A stretch of 64,000 bases of DNA from Falsirhodobacter deserti (GTDB lineage Bacteria > Pseudomonadota > Alphaproteobacteria > Rhodobacterales > Rhodobacteraceae), in the NCBI RefSeq assembly GCF_004015795.1, contig NZ_ML137218.1, positions 2,228,968 to 2,292,967 on the forward strand, written 5' to 3'. Position 1 is the first letter of the stretch, and the number at the start of each line of letters is the position of its first letter. The notes under the pieces are model-generated. The model was given only the letters and a program-made list of their open reading frames with translations, made no database searches and had not been told where the DNA came from. Below are positions 54,959-63,923 of the stretch, piece after piece. A program made the translations under genes and the position numbers.

Positions 54959-55902
54959 TCGTCAATCGCGGCGTCACGCAGATCCTCCACCTGATCGGGT
55001 GGCAGGAACAGGGTCTTTTCAGGGCGGGGCAATCCGGCGAAAGCCTCGGGCAGGTCCACCTCGCGTGCGGGATACATCCAGTTCGTTGTCGCGATCACCT
55101 TCTGTGCCTCGTCCGACAGAAGGAAACGCAGGAAATCGTCGGCCAGATCGGGCTGGTCGCTGCCGGCCAGCTTTGCCGCCACCTCCACCTGCAGGTAATG
55201 CCCTTCGGTGAAGATCGGCGCGACCTTGCTGGAATTCCCCTCGGCCAGAATGTGATAGGCGGGGGAGGAGGTGTAGGACAGCACCGCATCCGCCTCGCCT
55301 TCGGTGAAAAGGCCGTAGGCTTCGGACCAGCCGGGGGTGACGGTCAGGATATTATCGGCAAGCCGTTCCCACATGGCCCCCGCCTGATCGCCATAAGCAG
55401 CCTTCATCCACATAACGAGGCCAAGGCCGGGGGTGGAGGAACGTGGATCCTGAATCACCACCCGCAGGTCCGAATCGGCCAGTTCAGCCATGCTGGCGGG
55501 GATGGGCATGTTGCGGTTCATCACAAAGCCGAACCAGCCCCAGTCGAAAGGCAGGAAGGTAGAATCTGTCCATTCCACGGGAAGATCGGTGGCGGGCATT
55601 CCTTCCAGTGTCGTGAACAAGCCGGACTCGCGGGCGGCCCCCATCAGGTTGGTATCAAGGCCGATGATGACATCGACCTCGCTGCGCGGCCCTTCCAGCC
55701 GCAGGCGCGACAGCATTGCCGCGGCATCGCCCGGCGCAACGAAGCGCAGATCGCAGCCGCAGGTCGCTTCGAACGAACGTTCAAGTTCGGGGCCGGGACC
55801 CCATTCGGTGACGAAGCTGTCATAGGTCATCGCCGTCAGCACAGGGCGATCCTGGGCAGCGGCCATGGCGGGCAGGAACAGAAAAGCGGACAGAAGGCGC
55901 AT
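54934..55902 (-). CDS. thiB: Thiamine ABC transporter substrate-binding protein
   Basis: This periplasmic binding protein has about 322 residues, with signal peptide MRLLSAFLFLPAMAAAQDRP. Family segments include VLTAMTYDSFVTEWGPGPEL, DVIIGLDTNL, PFDWGWFGFVMN and LGLVMWMKAAYG. The ATG at 55902 has GGAGGA 4 bases upstream; the adjacent ATG at 55905 is too close. First gene of thiBPQ. It probably binds thiamine or its phosphates. Confidence 0.94.
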   Translation of the reverse strand: MRLLSAFLFLPAMAAAQDRPVLTAMTYDSFVTEWGPGPELERSFEATCGCDLRFVAPGDAAAMLSRLRLEGPRSEVDVIIGLDTNLMGAARESGLFTTLEGMPATDLPVEWTDSTFLPFDWGWFGFVMNRNMPIPASMAELADSDLRVVIQDPRSSTPGLGLVMWMKAAYGDQAGAMWERLADNILTVTPGWSEAYGLFTEGEADAVLSYTSSPAYHILAEGNSSKVAPIFTEGHYLQVEVAAKLAGSDQPDLADDFLRFLLSDEAQKVIATTNWMYPAREVDLPEAFAGLPRPEKTLFLPPDQVEDLRDAAIDEWQAALSR

Positions 55903-55939
55903 CATTCCTCCGTTCTGGCGAAGAGGTCCTGCGCTTGCA

Positions 55940-56014
55940 CCTTTCCTCCGCCGGTATGAGCCGGTTCAGGTTCGACGGGTTCGCATCGCATCTCAGCCCG
56001 AAGGCACCCCGAGG
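55940..56014 (-). ncRNA. TPP riboswitch (THI element) controlling thiBPQ
   Basis: On the minus strand the conserved parts appear in order: TCGGGGTGCC (56003-56012), GGCTGAGATGCG, ACCCGTCGAACCTGA, CCGG-TCATACCGG and GGAGGAA (55943-55949). The element ends about 38 bases before thiB. It should shut off expression when thiamine pyrophosphate is abundant. Confidence 0.93.
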
Positions 56015-56114
56015 TTGCGACTGATCTAGGCCCGCCCTGCCGCGCTGTCCAGCGTGAAACGGGTTTTCCAAGGCGCGGCTTTCCCCTATGCCTGCCGTGG
56101 ATAGGAGACCCGCC

Positions 56115-57215
56115 ATGAGCTTCAACACCTTCGGCCATCTGTTCCGCGTCACGACATGGGGCGAAAGCCACGGACCCGCGCTGGGCGCGACCGTGGACGG
56201 GTGCCCCCCCGGCGTTGCGATCGAGGCGGAGGCGATCCAGCATTGGATGGACCGCCGCAAGCCGGGCACCAGCCGTTTCACGACGCAGCGGCGAGAGGCG
56301 GACGAGGTGAAGATCCTTTCGGGTGTCTTCGAAGGGCGGTCGACCGGAACGCCGATCCAGCTGATGATCGAAAACACCGATCAGCGGTCCAAGGATTATG
56401 GCGATATCGCCACCAGCTTCCGCCCGGGTCATGCCGATGTGGCCTATCACATGAAATACGGGCTGCGCGATTATCGCGGTGGCGGCCGGTCTTCCGCGCG
56501 GGAAACGGCGGCGCGGGTGGCTGCGGGCGGGGTGGCGCGTGCGGCGCTGTCGGCACTGGTGCCGGATCTGCGGATCACGGGCATGATGGTGCAGATGGGC
56601 CCCCATTCCATCGACCGCGCCCGTTTCGACATGGCAGAGGTGGAAAACAACCCCTTCTGGTGCCCCGATCCCGCCGCCGCAAACCAGTGGGCGGAGTATC
56701 TGGACGATCTGCGCAAGGCGCATGATTCCGTTGGTGCCGTTATCGAGCTTGTCGCCTCGGGTGTGCCGGCGGGGCTTGGGGCCCCGCTTTACGGCAAGCT
56801 GGATACCGATCTGGCCGCCGCGATGATGTCGATCAATGCCGTGAAAGGGGTGGAGATTGGGGAAGGCATGGCCGCCGCCGCCCTGACAGGCCAGCAAAAT
56901 GCCGACGAGATGCGGATGGGGCCGGATGGTCCGCACTTCCTGTCAAACCATGCAGGCGGCATTCTCGGTGGCATCTCCACGGGACAGGACGTGGTCGTGC
57001 GCTTTGCCGTGAAGCCAACGAGTTCGATCCTGACGCCGCGCCGCACCGTGAACGAGGCGGGCGAGGAGATCGAGCTGATCACCAAGGGCCGGCACGATCC
57101 CTGCGTTGGTATCCGGGCCGTTCCCGTGGCCGAGGCGATGATGGCCTGCGTCCTGCTGGATCACCTGCTGCTGGACCGGGGGCAGACGGGCGGCGTGCGC
57201 GGCCGCATCGGATAG
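56115..57215 (+). CDS. aroC: Chorismate synthase
   Basis: AroC makes chorismate from EPSP with reduced FMN. The 366-residue protein has [18 protein letters not shown] at residues 17-34 (catalytic His), the basic RRKPGTSRF segment, [20 protein letters not shown] with Arg clusters, and [20 protein letters not shown]. Start behind GGAGACC. It is divergent from thiB, so the riboswitch does not affect it. Confidence 0.97.
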   Translation: MSFNTFGHLFRVTTWGESHGPALGATVDGCPPGVAIEAEAIQHWMDRRKPGTSRFTTQRREADEVKILSGVFEGRSTGTPIQLMIENTDQRSKDYGDIATSFRPGHADVAYHMKYGLRDYRGGGRSSARETAARVAAGGVARAALSALVPDLRITGMMVQMGPHSIDRARFDMAEVENNPFWCPDPAAANQWAEYLDDLRKAHDSVGAVIELVASGVPAGLGAPLYGKLDTDLAAAMMSINAVKGVEIGEGMAAAALTGQQNADEMRMGPDGPHFLSNHAGGILGGISTGQDVVVRFAVKPTSSILTPRRTVNEAGEEIELITKGRHDPCVGIRAVPVAEAMMACVLLDHLLLDRGQTGGVRGRIG

Positions 57216-57281
57216 GAAATCCCAGCGAATTCGGGCCTGGCGCTGAACGCCCTTGTTCTCAGGCGTTTCGTGCGGGCCGGT

Positions 57282-57306
57282 GGAACATTCGCGATGATGT
57301 GACGTT
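57282..57306 (+). promoter_or_regulatory. EcfG-type general-stress promoter candidate
   Basis: GGAAC (57282-57286), 16-base spacer, CGTT (57303-57306): an exact match to the EcfG/RpoE2 consensus of alphaproteobacteria, 30 bases before the next ATG. Whether this organism has EcfG is not shown. Confidence 0.5.
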
Positions 57307-57336
57307 GTTGTGTCAGACAGACCAAGGAGCAGACTC

Positions 57337-57621
57337 ATGGCTGACTTTCGCAACGATCGGGACCTTGACCGGACCCAACCGAAGACCGTCCAGGCTGAAC
57401 GCTCGGGAAGTTCGATCTTCCTGATCGTGGCAGCTGTTATCGCGCTTCTGGCGATCCTGTGGTTCGCCTTCTCGGGCGGGGATGACGCTGCAACCACCAC
57501 CGCCCCTACGGCGATGGAGGAAACGACCGCGACCGATCCCACCACCACCACGCCCGCCGTCCCCGAAACGACCATCGCGCCTGAAACGGGTGCAGGTACG
57601 GCAACCGGCACCGCGCCATAA
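57337..57621 (+). CDS. Small single-pass membrane protein with Thr/Ala-rich tail
   Basis: This 94-residue protein starts behind AAGGAG. A charged N-terminus (MADFRNDRDLDRTQPKTVQA) precedes one membrane helix (SIFLIVAAVIALLAILWFAF, residues 27-46) and a low-complexity Thr/Ala/Pro/Glu tail that is probably periplasmic. I recognise no family. The EcfG-like promoter suggests a stress role. It is followed by a terminator shared with pyrF. Confidence 0.75.
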   Translation: MADFRNDRDLDRTQPKTVQAERSGSSIFLIVAAVIALLAILWFAFSGGDDAATTTAPTAMEETTATDPTTTTPAVPETTIAPETGAGTATGTAP

Positions 57622-57642
57622 TGTTTCTGCAGGATTAAGAAG

Positions 57643-57666
57643 GGCGGCCCTTGGGCCGCCTTTTTT
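57643..57666 (+). terminator. Terminator after the small membrane protein
   Basis: GGCGGCCC-TT-GGGCCGCC followed by TTTTTT, 22 bases after the stop at 57621. The T run overlaps the pyrF stop by two bases. Confidence 0.88.
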
Positions 57667-58360
57667 ATGCGTGACGCATTTCTTCCAGAACCGCCCGCGC
57701 GGCCGCCTGCGGATCTGCCGCCGCGTGGATCGGGCGGCCCATCACGATGTGATCCACCCCGTCGCGTACGGCTTGGGCAGGTGTGGCGGTTCGCTTCTGA
57801 TCACCCGAAGCCGCACCTGCGGGCCGCACCCCCGGCGTCACGATCAGCTTGCCGGCAGCTTGGGGCAGCGCCCGGATCAGGGCGGCTTCCTGCGGGCTGG
57901 CGATGACGCCATCCGCTCCCGCCTCCAGTGCGCGGGCCGCGCGTTCCACGGTGATCTCGACAATGTCGCCGGGGCGGATCAGGTTGGCATCCAGATCGGC
58001 ACGGTCCAGCGAGGTGAGGATCGTCACGGCAAGGATCTTCGTGTCACTGCCGGATTTTCCCTGCGCTGCGGCGCGCACCACCTGCGGGTCGCCGTGAACC
58101 GTCAGAAAGTCCAGCCCATGCTGGGCGATGCCGCGAACCGCCGCCTCGACCGTGGCGCCGATGTCGAACAACTTCATGTCCAGAAAGACGCGCTTGCCGC
58201 GTTCATGCTTCAATTCGTTCGCAAGGGCAAAGCCGCCACCGGTCAGCATCCCAAGGCCGATCTTGTAGAAGGACACCGCATCGCCCAGCTTGTCGGCCAG
58301 TGTCAGCCCCTGAACCAGGTTGGGTACGTCAAGCGCTACGATAAGGCGGTCGTCGGACAT
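57665..58360 (-). CDS. pyrF: Orotidine-5'-phosphate decarboxylase
   Basis: PyrF forms UMP from OMP. The 231-residue barrel has LIVALDVPN at the N-terminus, the catalytic Asp-x-Lys-x2-Asp in FLDMKLFDIGATV (about residue 60-72), VHGDPQVVRAAA and TPGVRPAG near the C-terminus. Single gene, convergent with the small membrane protein. Confidence 0.97.
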   Translation of the reverse strand: MSDDRLIVALDVPNLVQGLTLADKLGDAVSFYKIGLGMLTGGGFALANELKHERGKRVFLDMKLFDIGATVEAAVRGIAQHGLDFLTVHGDPQVVRAAAQGKSGSDTKILAVTILTSLDRADLDANLIRPGDIVEITVERAARALEAGADGVIASPQEAALIRALPQAAGKLIVTPGVRPAGAASGDQKRTATPAQAVRDGVDHIVMGRPIHAAADPQAAARAVLEEMRHA

Positions 58361-58480
58361 GGGGAAACCTCCGGGGGCTGTGGATCGCGCTGGGGATGGG
58401 GCGATCCGGCCCGCCTGTCAACGCGGAAAGCGTTGACACCAGCGCCTGCGCGGTGATCCTTGCCGCAAAAGGGCAGGCAC

Positions 58481-59248
58481 ATGCAGATCACGATCACACA
58501 TGACAGGCCGGAAGGCCCACGTTCGGGACCTGTCACGGTGGGCTGGTTCCTGACATCGGACAAAGGCGCGATCCTGTTTGACCCGCCAGAGCGGCTGATC
58601 CAGCGCCCGCCCAACCGGGGTCATGCCAAAAGCGCCGCTCGCTGCCCCGCTGTCGTGCAGATGGAAAGCCGGTACTTCGTGGTGAGGTGCCCCTACGATC
58701 TGCATCTGGGATTTGCCCGCGAGGACAAGGGCAAGGCTGTTCTTGTGAACCGGATGGGAACTGCCAGCCCCGTACGCTCCTCCAAGCTGGCGGAGATGGT
58801 GACGATGGTGAACGAAAGCGAATGGCGCTTTCCGGATCGTCCGACAGTTCAGCTTTCGCTGCCTTATTGCTTCATCGCGGATGAAACCGTTTATGTCACG
58901 CAGGTCGGGACATTCGCGCATTACCGCCCCGATCCGCTGCCGGGGACGATCTTCGGCGGGCGTTTTCCCATCGACCTTTGGCCGCGCCCGCTGATGTGGG
59001 CGTTCGAATGGCATGACCTATCAACGGACATCGTCCTTCGGCGGGGAGAGCCGCTGTTCTATGTCCAGTTCGAAGCGGACGGCCCCGACAGGCCGGTGCA
59101 GCTTGTCGAGGCCGAGCGGACCGCAGAACTGTCCGCCTATCTGGAGAAGATTTCCGGCGTGGTGAACTACGTCAACCAGACGTTTTCGCTGTTCAAGGCG
59201 GCAGAAGCGGCACGCCCGCCGAAGCTGGTCGTGCCGAAAGGCCGTTAA
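58481..59248 (+). CDS. Conserved-looking soluble protein of unknown function
   Basis: This protein has about 255 residues and starts MQITITHDRPEGPRSGPVTV. No signal peptide or membrane helix. Distinct features: WFLTSDKGAILFDPPERLI, a pair of Cys (ARCPAVV and VRCPYDLHLG), PYCFIADETVYVTQVG, IDLWPRPLMWAFEWHD and a C-terminal Lys/Ala-rich helix. Codon choice matches the neighbours, and the frame is closed by a stop that overlaps the next minus-strand gene by 4 bases. I do not recognise the family. Confidence 0.7.
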   Translation: MQITITHDRPEGPRSGPVTVGWFLTSDKGAILFDPPERLIQRPPNRGHAKSAARCPAVVQMESRYFVVRCPYDLHLGFAREDKGKAVLVNRMGTASPVRSSKLAEMVTMVNESEWRFPDRPTVQLSLPYCFIADETVYVTQVGTFAHYRPDPLPGTIFGGRFPIDLWPRPLMWAFEWHDLSTDIVLRRGEPLFYVQFEADGPDRPVQLVEAERTAELSAYLEKISGVVNYVNQTFSLFKAAEAARPPKLVVPKGR

Positions 59249-59478
59249 GCGGCCCGTTCCATGCCGTTCCCTTCGACGCGGGCGGCATAAAGGGCTTTGG
59301 CGCTGTCCAGCAGGCGCTGGCGAAGGTTCTCGCCGATGCTGGGCTCGGCGGTGCGGATGCGAACTTCGAACGGGACGGGTCGGCCCTCCTCCTTGATCAG
59401 AAGGGTCACCATCGCCTCAACCATCCCGAAATCGCGGGCATAGCGGGCATGATCAATCTGTGCAGAAAGTACGCGCAT
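59245..59478 (-). CDS. Small protein of unknown function
   Basis: This 77-residue product, starts MRVLSAQIDHARYARDFGMV behind GAAGGACC. Predicted beta-strand then helix (RQRLLDSAKALYAARVEGNG). No membrane helix. It converges on the unknown gene at 58481 and precedes clpB on the other strand. The ribosome site and coding character favour a real gene, but I cannot assign it. Confidence 0.6.
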   Translation of the reverse strand: MRVLSAQIDHARYARDFGMVEAMVTLLIKEEGRPVPFEVRIRTAEPSIGENLRQRLLDSAKALYAARVEGNGMERAA

Positions 59479-59572
59479 GGCTGTGGTCCTTCATCGTGCT
59501 GACCTGTCAACCCCGAATGTTCTTCATTGTTCCGACCCTGACATAAAAGTCGCATCACGACGCAGTGACGCT

Positions 59573-59600
59573 TGAAAGGGCGATGGAGGTTGCTCATCTG
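59573..59600 (+). promoter_or_regulatory. Candidate RpoH (heat-shock) promoter of clpB
   Basis: TTGAAA (59573-59578, preceded by C), 16-base spacer, TCATCT (59595-59600), 74 bases before the clpB ATG. Same spacing and pattern as the element before hslV. Confidence 0.5.
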
Positions 59601-59674
59601 TCCCCTTGAGACCCGTGGGGTGTGCCGCAAGGGCGGGCACCGGGCGCGGGGGCTTGGTAAAAGGAGAATGGCCG

Positions 59675-62284
59675 ATGAATTTGGAAAAGTTCACGGAGCG
59701 GTCGCGCGGCTTCTTGCAGGCGGCGCAAACCATTGCAACGCGGGAAAGCCACCAGCGGCTGGCACCCGAGCATCTGCTGAAAGCATTGATGGATGACGAT
59801 CAGGGGCTTGCCTCGAACCTGATCGCGCGCGCGGGCGGTGACGCCAAGCGGGTGGTGGAGGCTGTCGATCTGGCCGTGGGCAAGCTGCCGAAGGTTTCAG
59901 GCGATGCGCAGCCCTTCATGGATCCGGCGCTGGTCCGGGTGCTGGACGAGGCGGAGCAGGTCGCCAAGAAGGCCGGTGACAGCTTCGTTCCGGTGGAGCG
60001 TGTGCTGACAGCGCTGGTGCTTGTCGCCTCCAAGGCGAAGGACGCGCTGGTGGCGGGCGGGGTTTCGGCGCAAACGCTGAATGCCGCGATCAACGATATC
60101 CGCAAGGGCCGGACAGCCGACAGCGCCAGCGCCGAAGACAGCTTTGATGCGCTGAAGAAATACGCGCGCGATCTGACCGAAGCGGCAGAGCAGGGCCGGA
60201 TCGACCCGATCATCGGCCGCGACGACGAGATCCGCCGCACGATGCAGGTCCTGTCGCGGCGCACCAAGAACAATCCGGTCCTGATCGGGGAACCGGGCGT
60301 GGGCAAAACCGCGATCGCCGAGGGTTTGGCCTTGCGTATCGTGGATGGCGACGTGCCGGAATCGCTGCGCAACAAGCGTCTGATGGCGCTGGACATGGGG
60401 TCACTGATTGCCGGCGCGAAATATCGCGGTGAGTTCGAGGAGCGTTTGAAGGCCATCCTGAAGGAGATCGAGGCCGCCGCCGGTGAGATCATCCTGTTCA
60501 TCGACGAGATGCACACCCTTGTCGGTGCGGGCAAGGCCGATGGCGCGATGGATGCCGCCAACCTGATCAAGCCCGCCCTTGCGCGGGGGGAGCTGCATTG
60601 CGTCGGCGCGACCACGCTGGATGAATACCGCAAGTACGTGGAAAAGGACGCCGCCCTTGCCCGCCGCTTCCAGCCCGTGATGGTGGAGGAGCCGACGGTG
60701 GAGGATACGATCTCCATCCTGCGTGGCATCAAAGAGAAGTATGAGTTGCACCACGGTGTGCGGATCTCGGACTCGGCACTTGTCGCGGCATCGACCCTGT
60801 CGCACCGTTACATCACCGACCGCTTCCTGCCGGACAAGGCGATCGACCTCGTGGACGAAGCCGCGTCCCGGCTGCGGATGGAGGTGGATTCCAAGCCCGA
60901 GGAGCTGGACGCGCTGGACCGGCAGATCCTGCAGATGCAGATCGAGCAGGAGGCGCTGAAGAAGGAAGACGATGCAGCCTCTCAGGACCGGCTGGAACGG
61001 CTTGAAAAGGATCTGGGCGATCTGCGCGACCGCGCGGCAACCATGACCGCCAAGTGGCAGGCCGAACGGGACAAGCTGCAAGCCTCGCGCAATACGCAGG
61101 AACAGCTGGACCGTGCGCGGGCCGAACTGGACGTTGCCAAGCGCGAGGGCAACTTCGCCAAGGCGGGGGAGCTGCAATACGGCACCATTCCCGCGCTGGA
61201 AAAGCAGCTGGCCGAAGCGGATGCGTCCGATGGCCTGATGGTGGAGGAAGCCGTCCGCCCCGAACAGATCGCCGAGGTGGTGGAACGCTGGACCGGCATC
61301 CCCACATCCAAGATGCTGGAAGGGGAGCGTGAGAAGCTGTTGAAGATGGAGGACGAGCTTGGCCGCCGCGTCATCGGGCAGAAGCAGGCTGTGACGGCGG
61401 TGGCGAATGCCGTGCGCCGCGCGCGGGCGGGGCTGAACGATGAAAACCGTCCGCTGGGCAGCTTCCTGTTCCTTGGCCCGACGGGCGTGGGCAAGACCGA
61501 GCTGACAAAGGCCGTTGCCGAATACCTGTTCGACGACGATCAGGCGATGGTCCGCATCGACATGAGCGAGTTCATGGAGAAGCACGCCGTCGCCCGGCTG
61601 ATCGGGGCGCCTCCCGGCTATGTCGGGTATGACGAAGGCGGGGTGCTGACCGAGGCTGTGCGGCGCCGTCCCTATCAGGTGGTGCTGTTCGACGAGGTGG
61701 AGAAAGCGCATCCGGACGTGTTCAACGTTCTGCTTCAAGTTCTGGACGATGGCGTGCTGACCGATGGTCAGGGCCGGCGGGTGGATTTCAAGCAGACGCT
61801 GATCGTTCTGACCTCCAACCTCGGTGCGCATGCGCTGAGCGTTCTGCCGGACGGGGGCGACTCATCGGCGGCACGTGCGGCCGTGATGGAAGCGGTGCGC
61901 GGGCATTTCCGCCCTGAATTCCTGAACCGTCTGGACGAGACGATTATCTTCGATCGTCTGGGGCGCGCCGACATGTCGGGTATCGTCGATATCCAGCTGC
62001 GGCGGCTTGAAGCGCGCCTTGCGCAGCGCAAGATCGCGCTGGATCTGGATGCAGCGGCGAAGGACTGGCTTGCCGAGGAAGGGTATGATCCCGTCTTCGG
62101 TGCCCGCCCGCTGAAGCGCGTGATCCAGCGGCACATTCAGGACCCGCTGGCCGAGATGATCCTGTCGGGCGATGTGGGGGATGGCCAGACCATCCACATC
62201 AGCGCCGGCGCGGAGGGCCTCATCATCGGCGACCGTGTCTCCGCCTCGCGGCGGGACCGGCCGCAGGACGCAGTGGTGCATTAA
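59675..62284 (+). CDS. clpB: ATP-dependent disaggregase ClpB
   Basis: ClpB rescues aggregated proteins with DnaK. The 869-residue Hsp100 starts [20 protein letters not shown], with the N domain to about residue 145, first AAA module ([17 protein letters not shown], about residue 206), the coiled-coil middle domain (about 410-530, [19 protein letters not shown]) and the second AAA module ([20 protein letters not shown] and [20 protein letters not shown]). An in-frame extension upstream of 59675 is not family sequence. A hairpin follows at 62291. Confidence 0.97.
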   Translation: MNLEKFTERSRGFLQAAQTIATRESHQRLAPEHLLKALMDDDQGLASNLIARAGGDAKRVVEAVDLAVGKLPKVSGDAQPFMDPALVRVLDEAEQVAKKAGDSFVPVERVLTALVLVASKAKDALVAGGVSAQTLNAAINDIRKGRTADSASAEDSFDALKKYARDLTEAAEQGRIDPIIGRDDEIRRTMQVLSRRTKNNPVLIGEPGVGKTAIAEGLALRIVDGDVPESLRNKRLMALDMGSLIAGAKYRGEFEERLKAILKEIEAAAGEIILFIDEMHTLVGAGKADGAMDAANLIKPALARGELHCVGATTLDEYRKYVEKDAALARRFQPVMVEEPTVEDTISILRGIKEKYELHHGVRISDSALVAASTLSHRYITDRFLPDKAIDLVDEAASRLRMEVDSKPEELDALDRQILQMQIEQEALKKEDDAASQDRLERLEKDLGDLRDRAATMTAKWQAERDKLQASRNTQEQLDRARAELDVAKREGNFAKAGELQYGTIPALEKQLAEADASDGLMVEEAVRPEQIAEVVERWTGIPTSKMLEGEREKLLKMEDELGRRVIGQKQAVTAVANAVRRARAGLNDENRPLGSFLFLGPTGVGKTELTKAVAEYLFDDDQAMVRIDMSEFMEKHAVARLIGAPPGYVGYDEGGVLTEAVRRRPYQVVLFDEVEKAHPDVFNVLLQVLDDGVLTDGQGRRVDFKQTLIVLTSNLGAHALSVLPDGGDSSAARAAVMEAVRGHFRPEFLNRLDETIIFDRLGRADMSGIVDIQLRRLEARLAQRKIALDLDAAAKDWLAEEGYDPVFGARPLKRVIQRHIQDPLAEMILSGDVGDGQTIHISAGAEGLIIGDRVSASRRDRPQDAVVH

Positions 62285-62290
62285 GAATGG

Positions 62291-62313
62291 GGGCGCGGGT
62301 TGATCCCGCGCCC
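62291..62313 (+). terminator. Hairpin after clpB
   Basis: Perfect 9-base stem GGGCGCGGG / CCCGCGCCC with a TTGAT loop, 6 bases after the clpB stop. No T run follows, so it may act as an RNA 3'-end stabiliser or with Rho rather than as an intrinsic terminator. Confidence 0.55.
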
Positions 62314-62386
62314 TACGCATTCGTGACGTGAATTTTCTTGGTGTTGCGCAGTTTCCTGCCAACATCAGCGGAAAGGGAGGACGCCC

Positions 62387-63280
62387 ATGTTCCGCAATGA
62401 TCTGAATTGGTCCGATGTGACGCCGAAGGCAAAGTGGTTGAACCGCAGGCAGATCATGGCTGCAGGGGCGGCCACGATGATTGCGCCGCGCGCTTTAGCG
62501 GCCAGTTATTCCACCACCGAAAAGCCCAACACCTTCGAAGAGATCACGAACTACAACAACTTCTATGAATTCGGGCTGGATAAATCCGATCCGGCCCGCA
62601 ATGCCGGTCAACTGACGATCGATCCTTGGTCCATCCAGATCGACGGGCTGGTCGAACGCCCCGGCAATTACGATCTGGCCGACGTGATGGCGATGGGCCC
62701 GATCGAGGAGCGGATCTATCGCTTCCGCTGCGTCGAGGCATGGTCGATGGTGATTCCCTGGAACGGCTTCCAGCTGTCACATCTGCTGGACCGTGTGGGG
62801 GTGCAGCCTTCTGCCCGCTATGTTTCATTCGAAACGCTGTTTCGGCCGGAGGAGATGCCGGGACAGCGGCAGGGCTTTCTTGACTGGCCCTATCGTGAAG
62901 GCTTGCGGCTGGACGAGGCGATGCACCCGCTGACCCTCATGGCGACCGGCCTTTACGGAGAGCCGATGCCGAAGCAGAACGGTGCGCCGATCCGTTTGGT
63001 GGTTCCGTGGAAATACGGCTTCAAATCGATTAAAAGCATAGTGAAGATCACGCTGACGGCCGATCAGCCCGTGAACACGTGGAAGCGGACGAACCACCGT
63101 GAATACGGCTTTTACGCCAATGTGAATCCGAACGTCAGCCATCCTCGCTGGTCGCAGGCGACCGAGCGGCGGATTGGCGGCGGGCTGTTCAACAGCCGGG
63201 AGGATACGGTGATGTTCAACGGATACGGCGATCAGGTGGCCAGCCTTTATTCGGGGCAGGATCTGGCGAAGGACTATTAA
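62387..63280 (+). CDS. msrP: Protein-methionine-sulfoxide reductase catalytic subunit MsrP
   Basis: MsrP (YedY) is a periplasmic molybdenum-cofactor enzyme that repairs oxidised Met in envelope proteins. The 297-residue precursor has a Tat signal ([20 protein letters not shown]), the Mo ligand Cys115 in [17 protein letters not shown], and [20 protein letters not shown]. It precedes msrQ with adjoining stop and start codons. Confidence 0.97.
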   Translation: MFRNDLNWSDVTPKAKWLNRRQIMAAGAATMIAPRALAASYSTTEKPNTFEEITNYNNFYEFGLDKSDPARNAGQLTIDPWSIQIDGLVERPGNYDLADVMAMGPIEERIYRFRCVEAWSMVIPWNGFQLSHLLDRVGVQPSARYVSFETLFRPEEMPGQRQGFLDWPYREGLRLDEAMHPLTLMATGLYGEPMPKQNGAPIRLVVPWKYGFKSIKSIVKITLTADQPVNTWKRTNHREYGFYANVNPNVSHPRWSQATERRIGGGLFNSREDTVMFNGYGDQVASLYSGQDLAKDY

Positions 63281-63877
63281 GTGCAAAGGATCAACACCGC
63301 GCTGCGGCGGCTGCCGACCGGGGTCATCTATCTTCTAGGCCTCGTGCCACTGGGATGGCTGGTGTTGCGTGGTGTGCTGGGGGATCTGGGCGTCGATCCG
63401 GTGCGAACGGTCGAACATGACCTTGGCCTGCGTGCGTTGCAATGGATCGTGTTGGGGCTGGCCATCAGTCCGCTGCGCTGGCTGACAGGCATCAACCTTG
63501 TCCGGTTTCGCCGCGGGATAGGATTGGTTGCCTTCTTCTATGCAGCCCTGCATCTGACGGCGTGGCTTCTTCTGGACGTGCAGCTGAACTGGCCGCAGAT
63601 ATGGGACGATATCCTGCGCCGTCCGTACATCACCGCGGGAATGGGCGCGCTGATCCTGATGTTGCCTTTGGCACTCACCTCCAACAACCGGTCCATCAGG
63701 TGGCTCGGCAGGCGTTGGCAGAAGCTGCACAGGCTTGTTTATGTGGCGGCTGTGGCGGGGGCCCTGCATTTCCTTCTGGTAGGAAAAGTCTGGGTCGGCG
63801 AGGCGTTGATCTACTTGTCTCTGGTGGCGATTCTGCTGGCACTGCGGGTGACGCATCACCGACTTCAGTGGCCCTGA
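63281..63877 (+). CDS. msrQ: Heme b membrane subunit MsrQ
   Basis: MsrQ (YedZ) passes quinol electrons to MsrP. The 198-residue protein starts with GTG directly after the msrP stop. Six predicted helices; heme His candidates lie in FFYAALHLTAWLLLD, WQKLHRLVYVAAVAGALHFL. RWLTGINLVRFRRGIGLV is typical. The TGA at 63875-63877 is followed by NrdR-like sites. Confidence 0.95.
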   Translation: MQRINTALRRLPTGVIYLLGLVPLGWLVLRGVLGDLGVDPVRTVEHDLGLRALQWIVLGLAISPLRWLTGINLVRFRRGIGLVAFFYAALHLTAWLLLDVQLNWPQIWDDILRRPYITAGMGALILMLPLALTSNNRSIRWLGRRWQKLHRLVYVAAVAGALHFLLVGKVWVGEALIYLSLVAILLALRVTHHRLQWP

Positions 63878-63923
63878 GATACAACATAGTGTGTCCGGGG
63901 GTGTGAGGCACAAGATATAGTGT
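63877..63923 (+). promoter_or_regulatory. Pair of NrdR boxes upstream of an off-window gene
   Basis: Box 2 (63908-63923, GCACAAGATATAGTGT) matches the NrdR consensus ACACWATATATWGTGT at 14 of 16 positions. Box 1 (63877-63892) is weaker but shares ATAGTGT. Their ends are 31 bases apart, three helical turns, the spacing typical of NrdR pairs. They predict a ribonucleotide reductase promoter reading to the right. The rest of 63924-64000 is AT-richer DNA without a gene. Confidence 0.6.
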
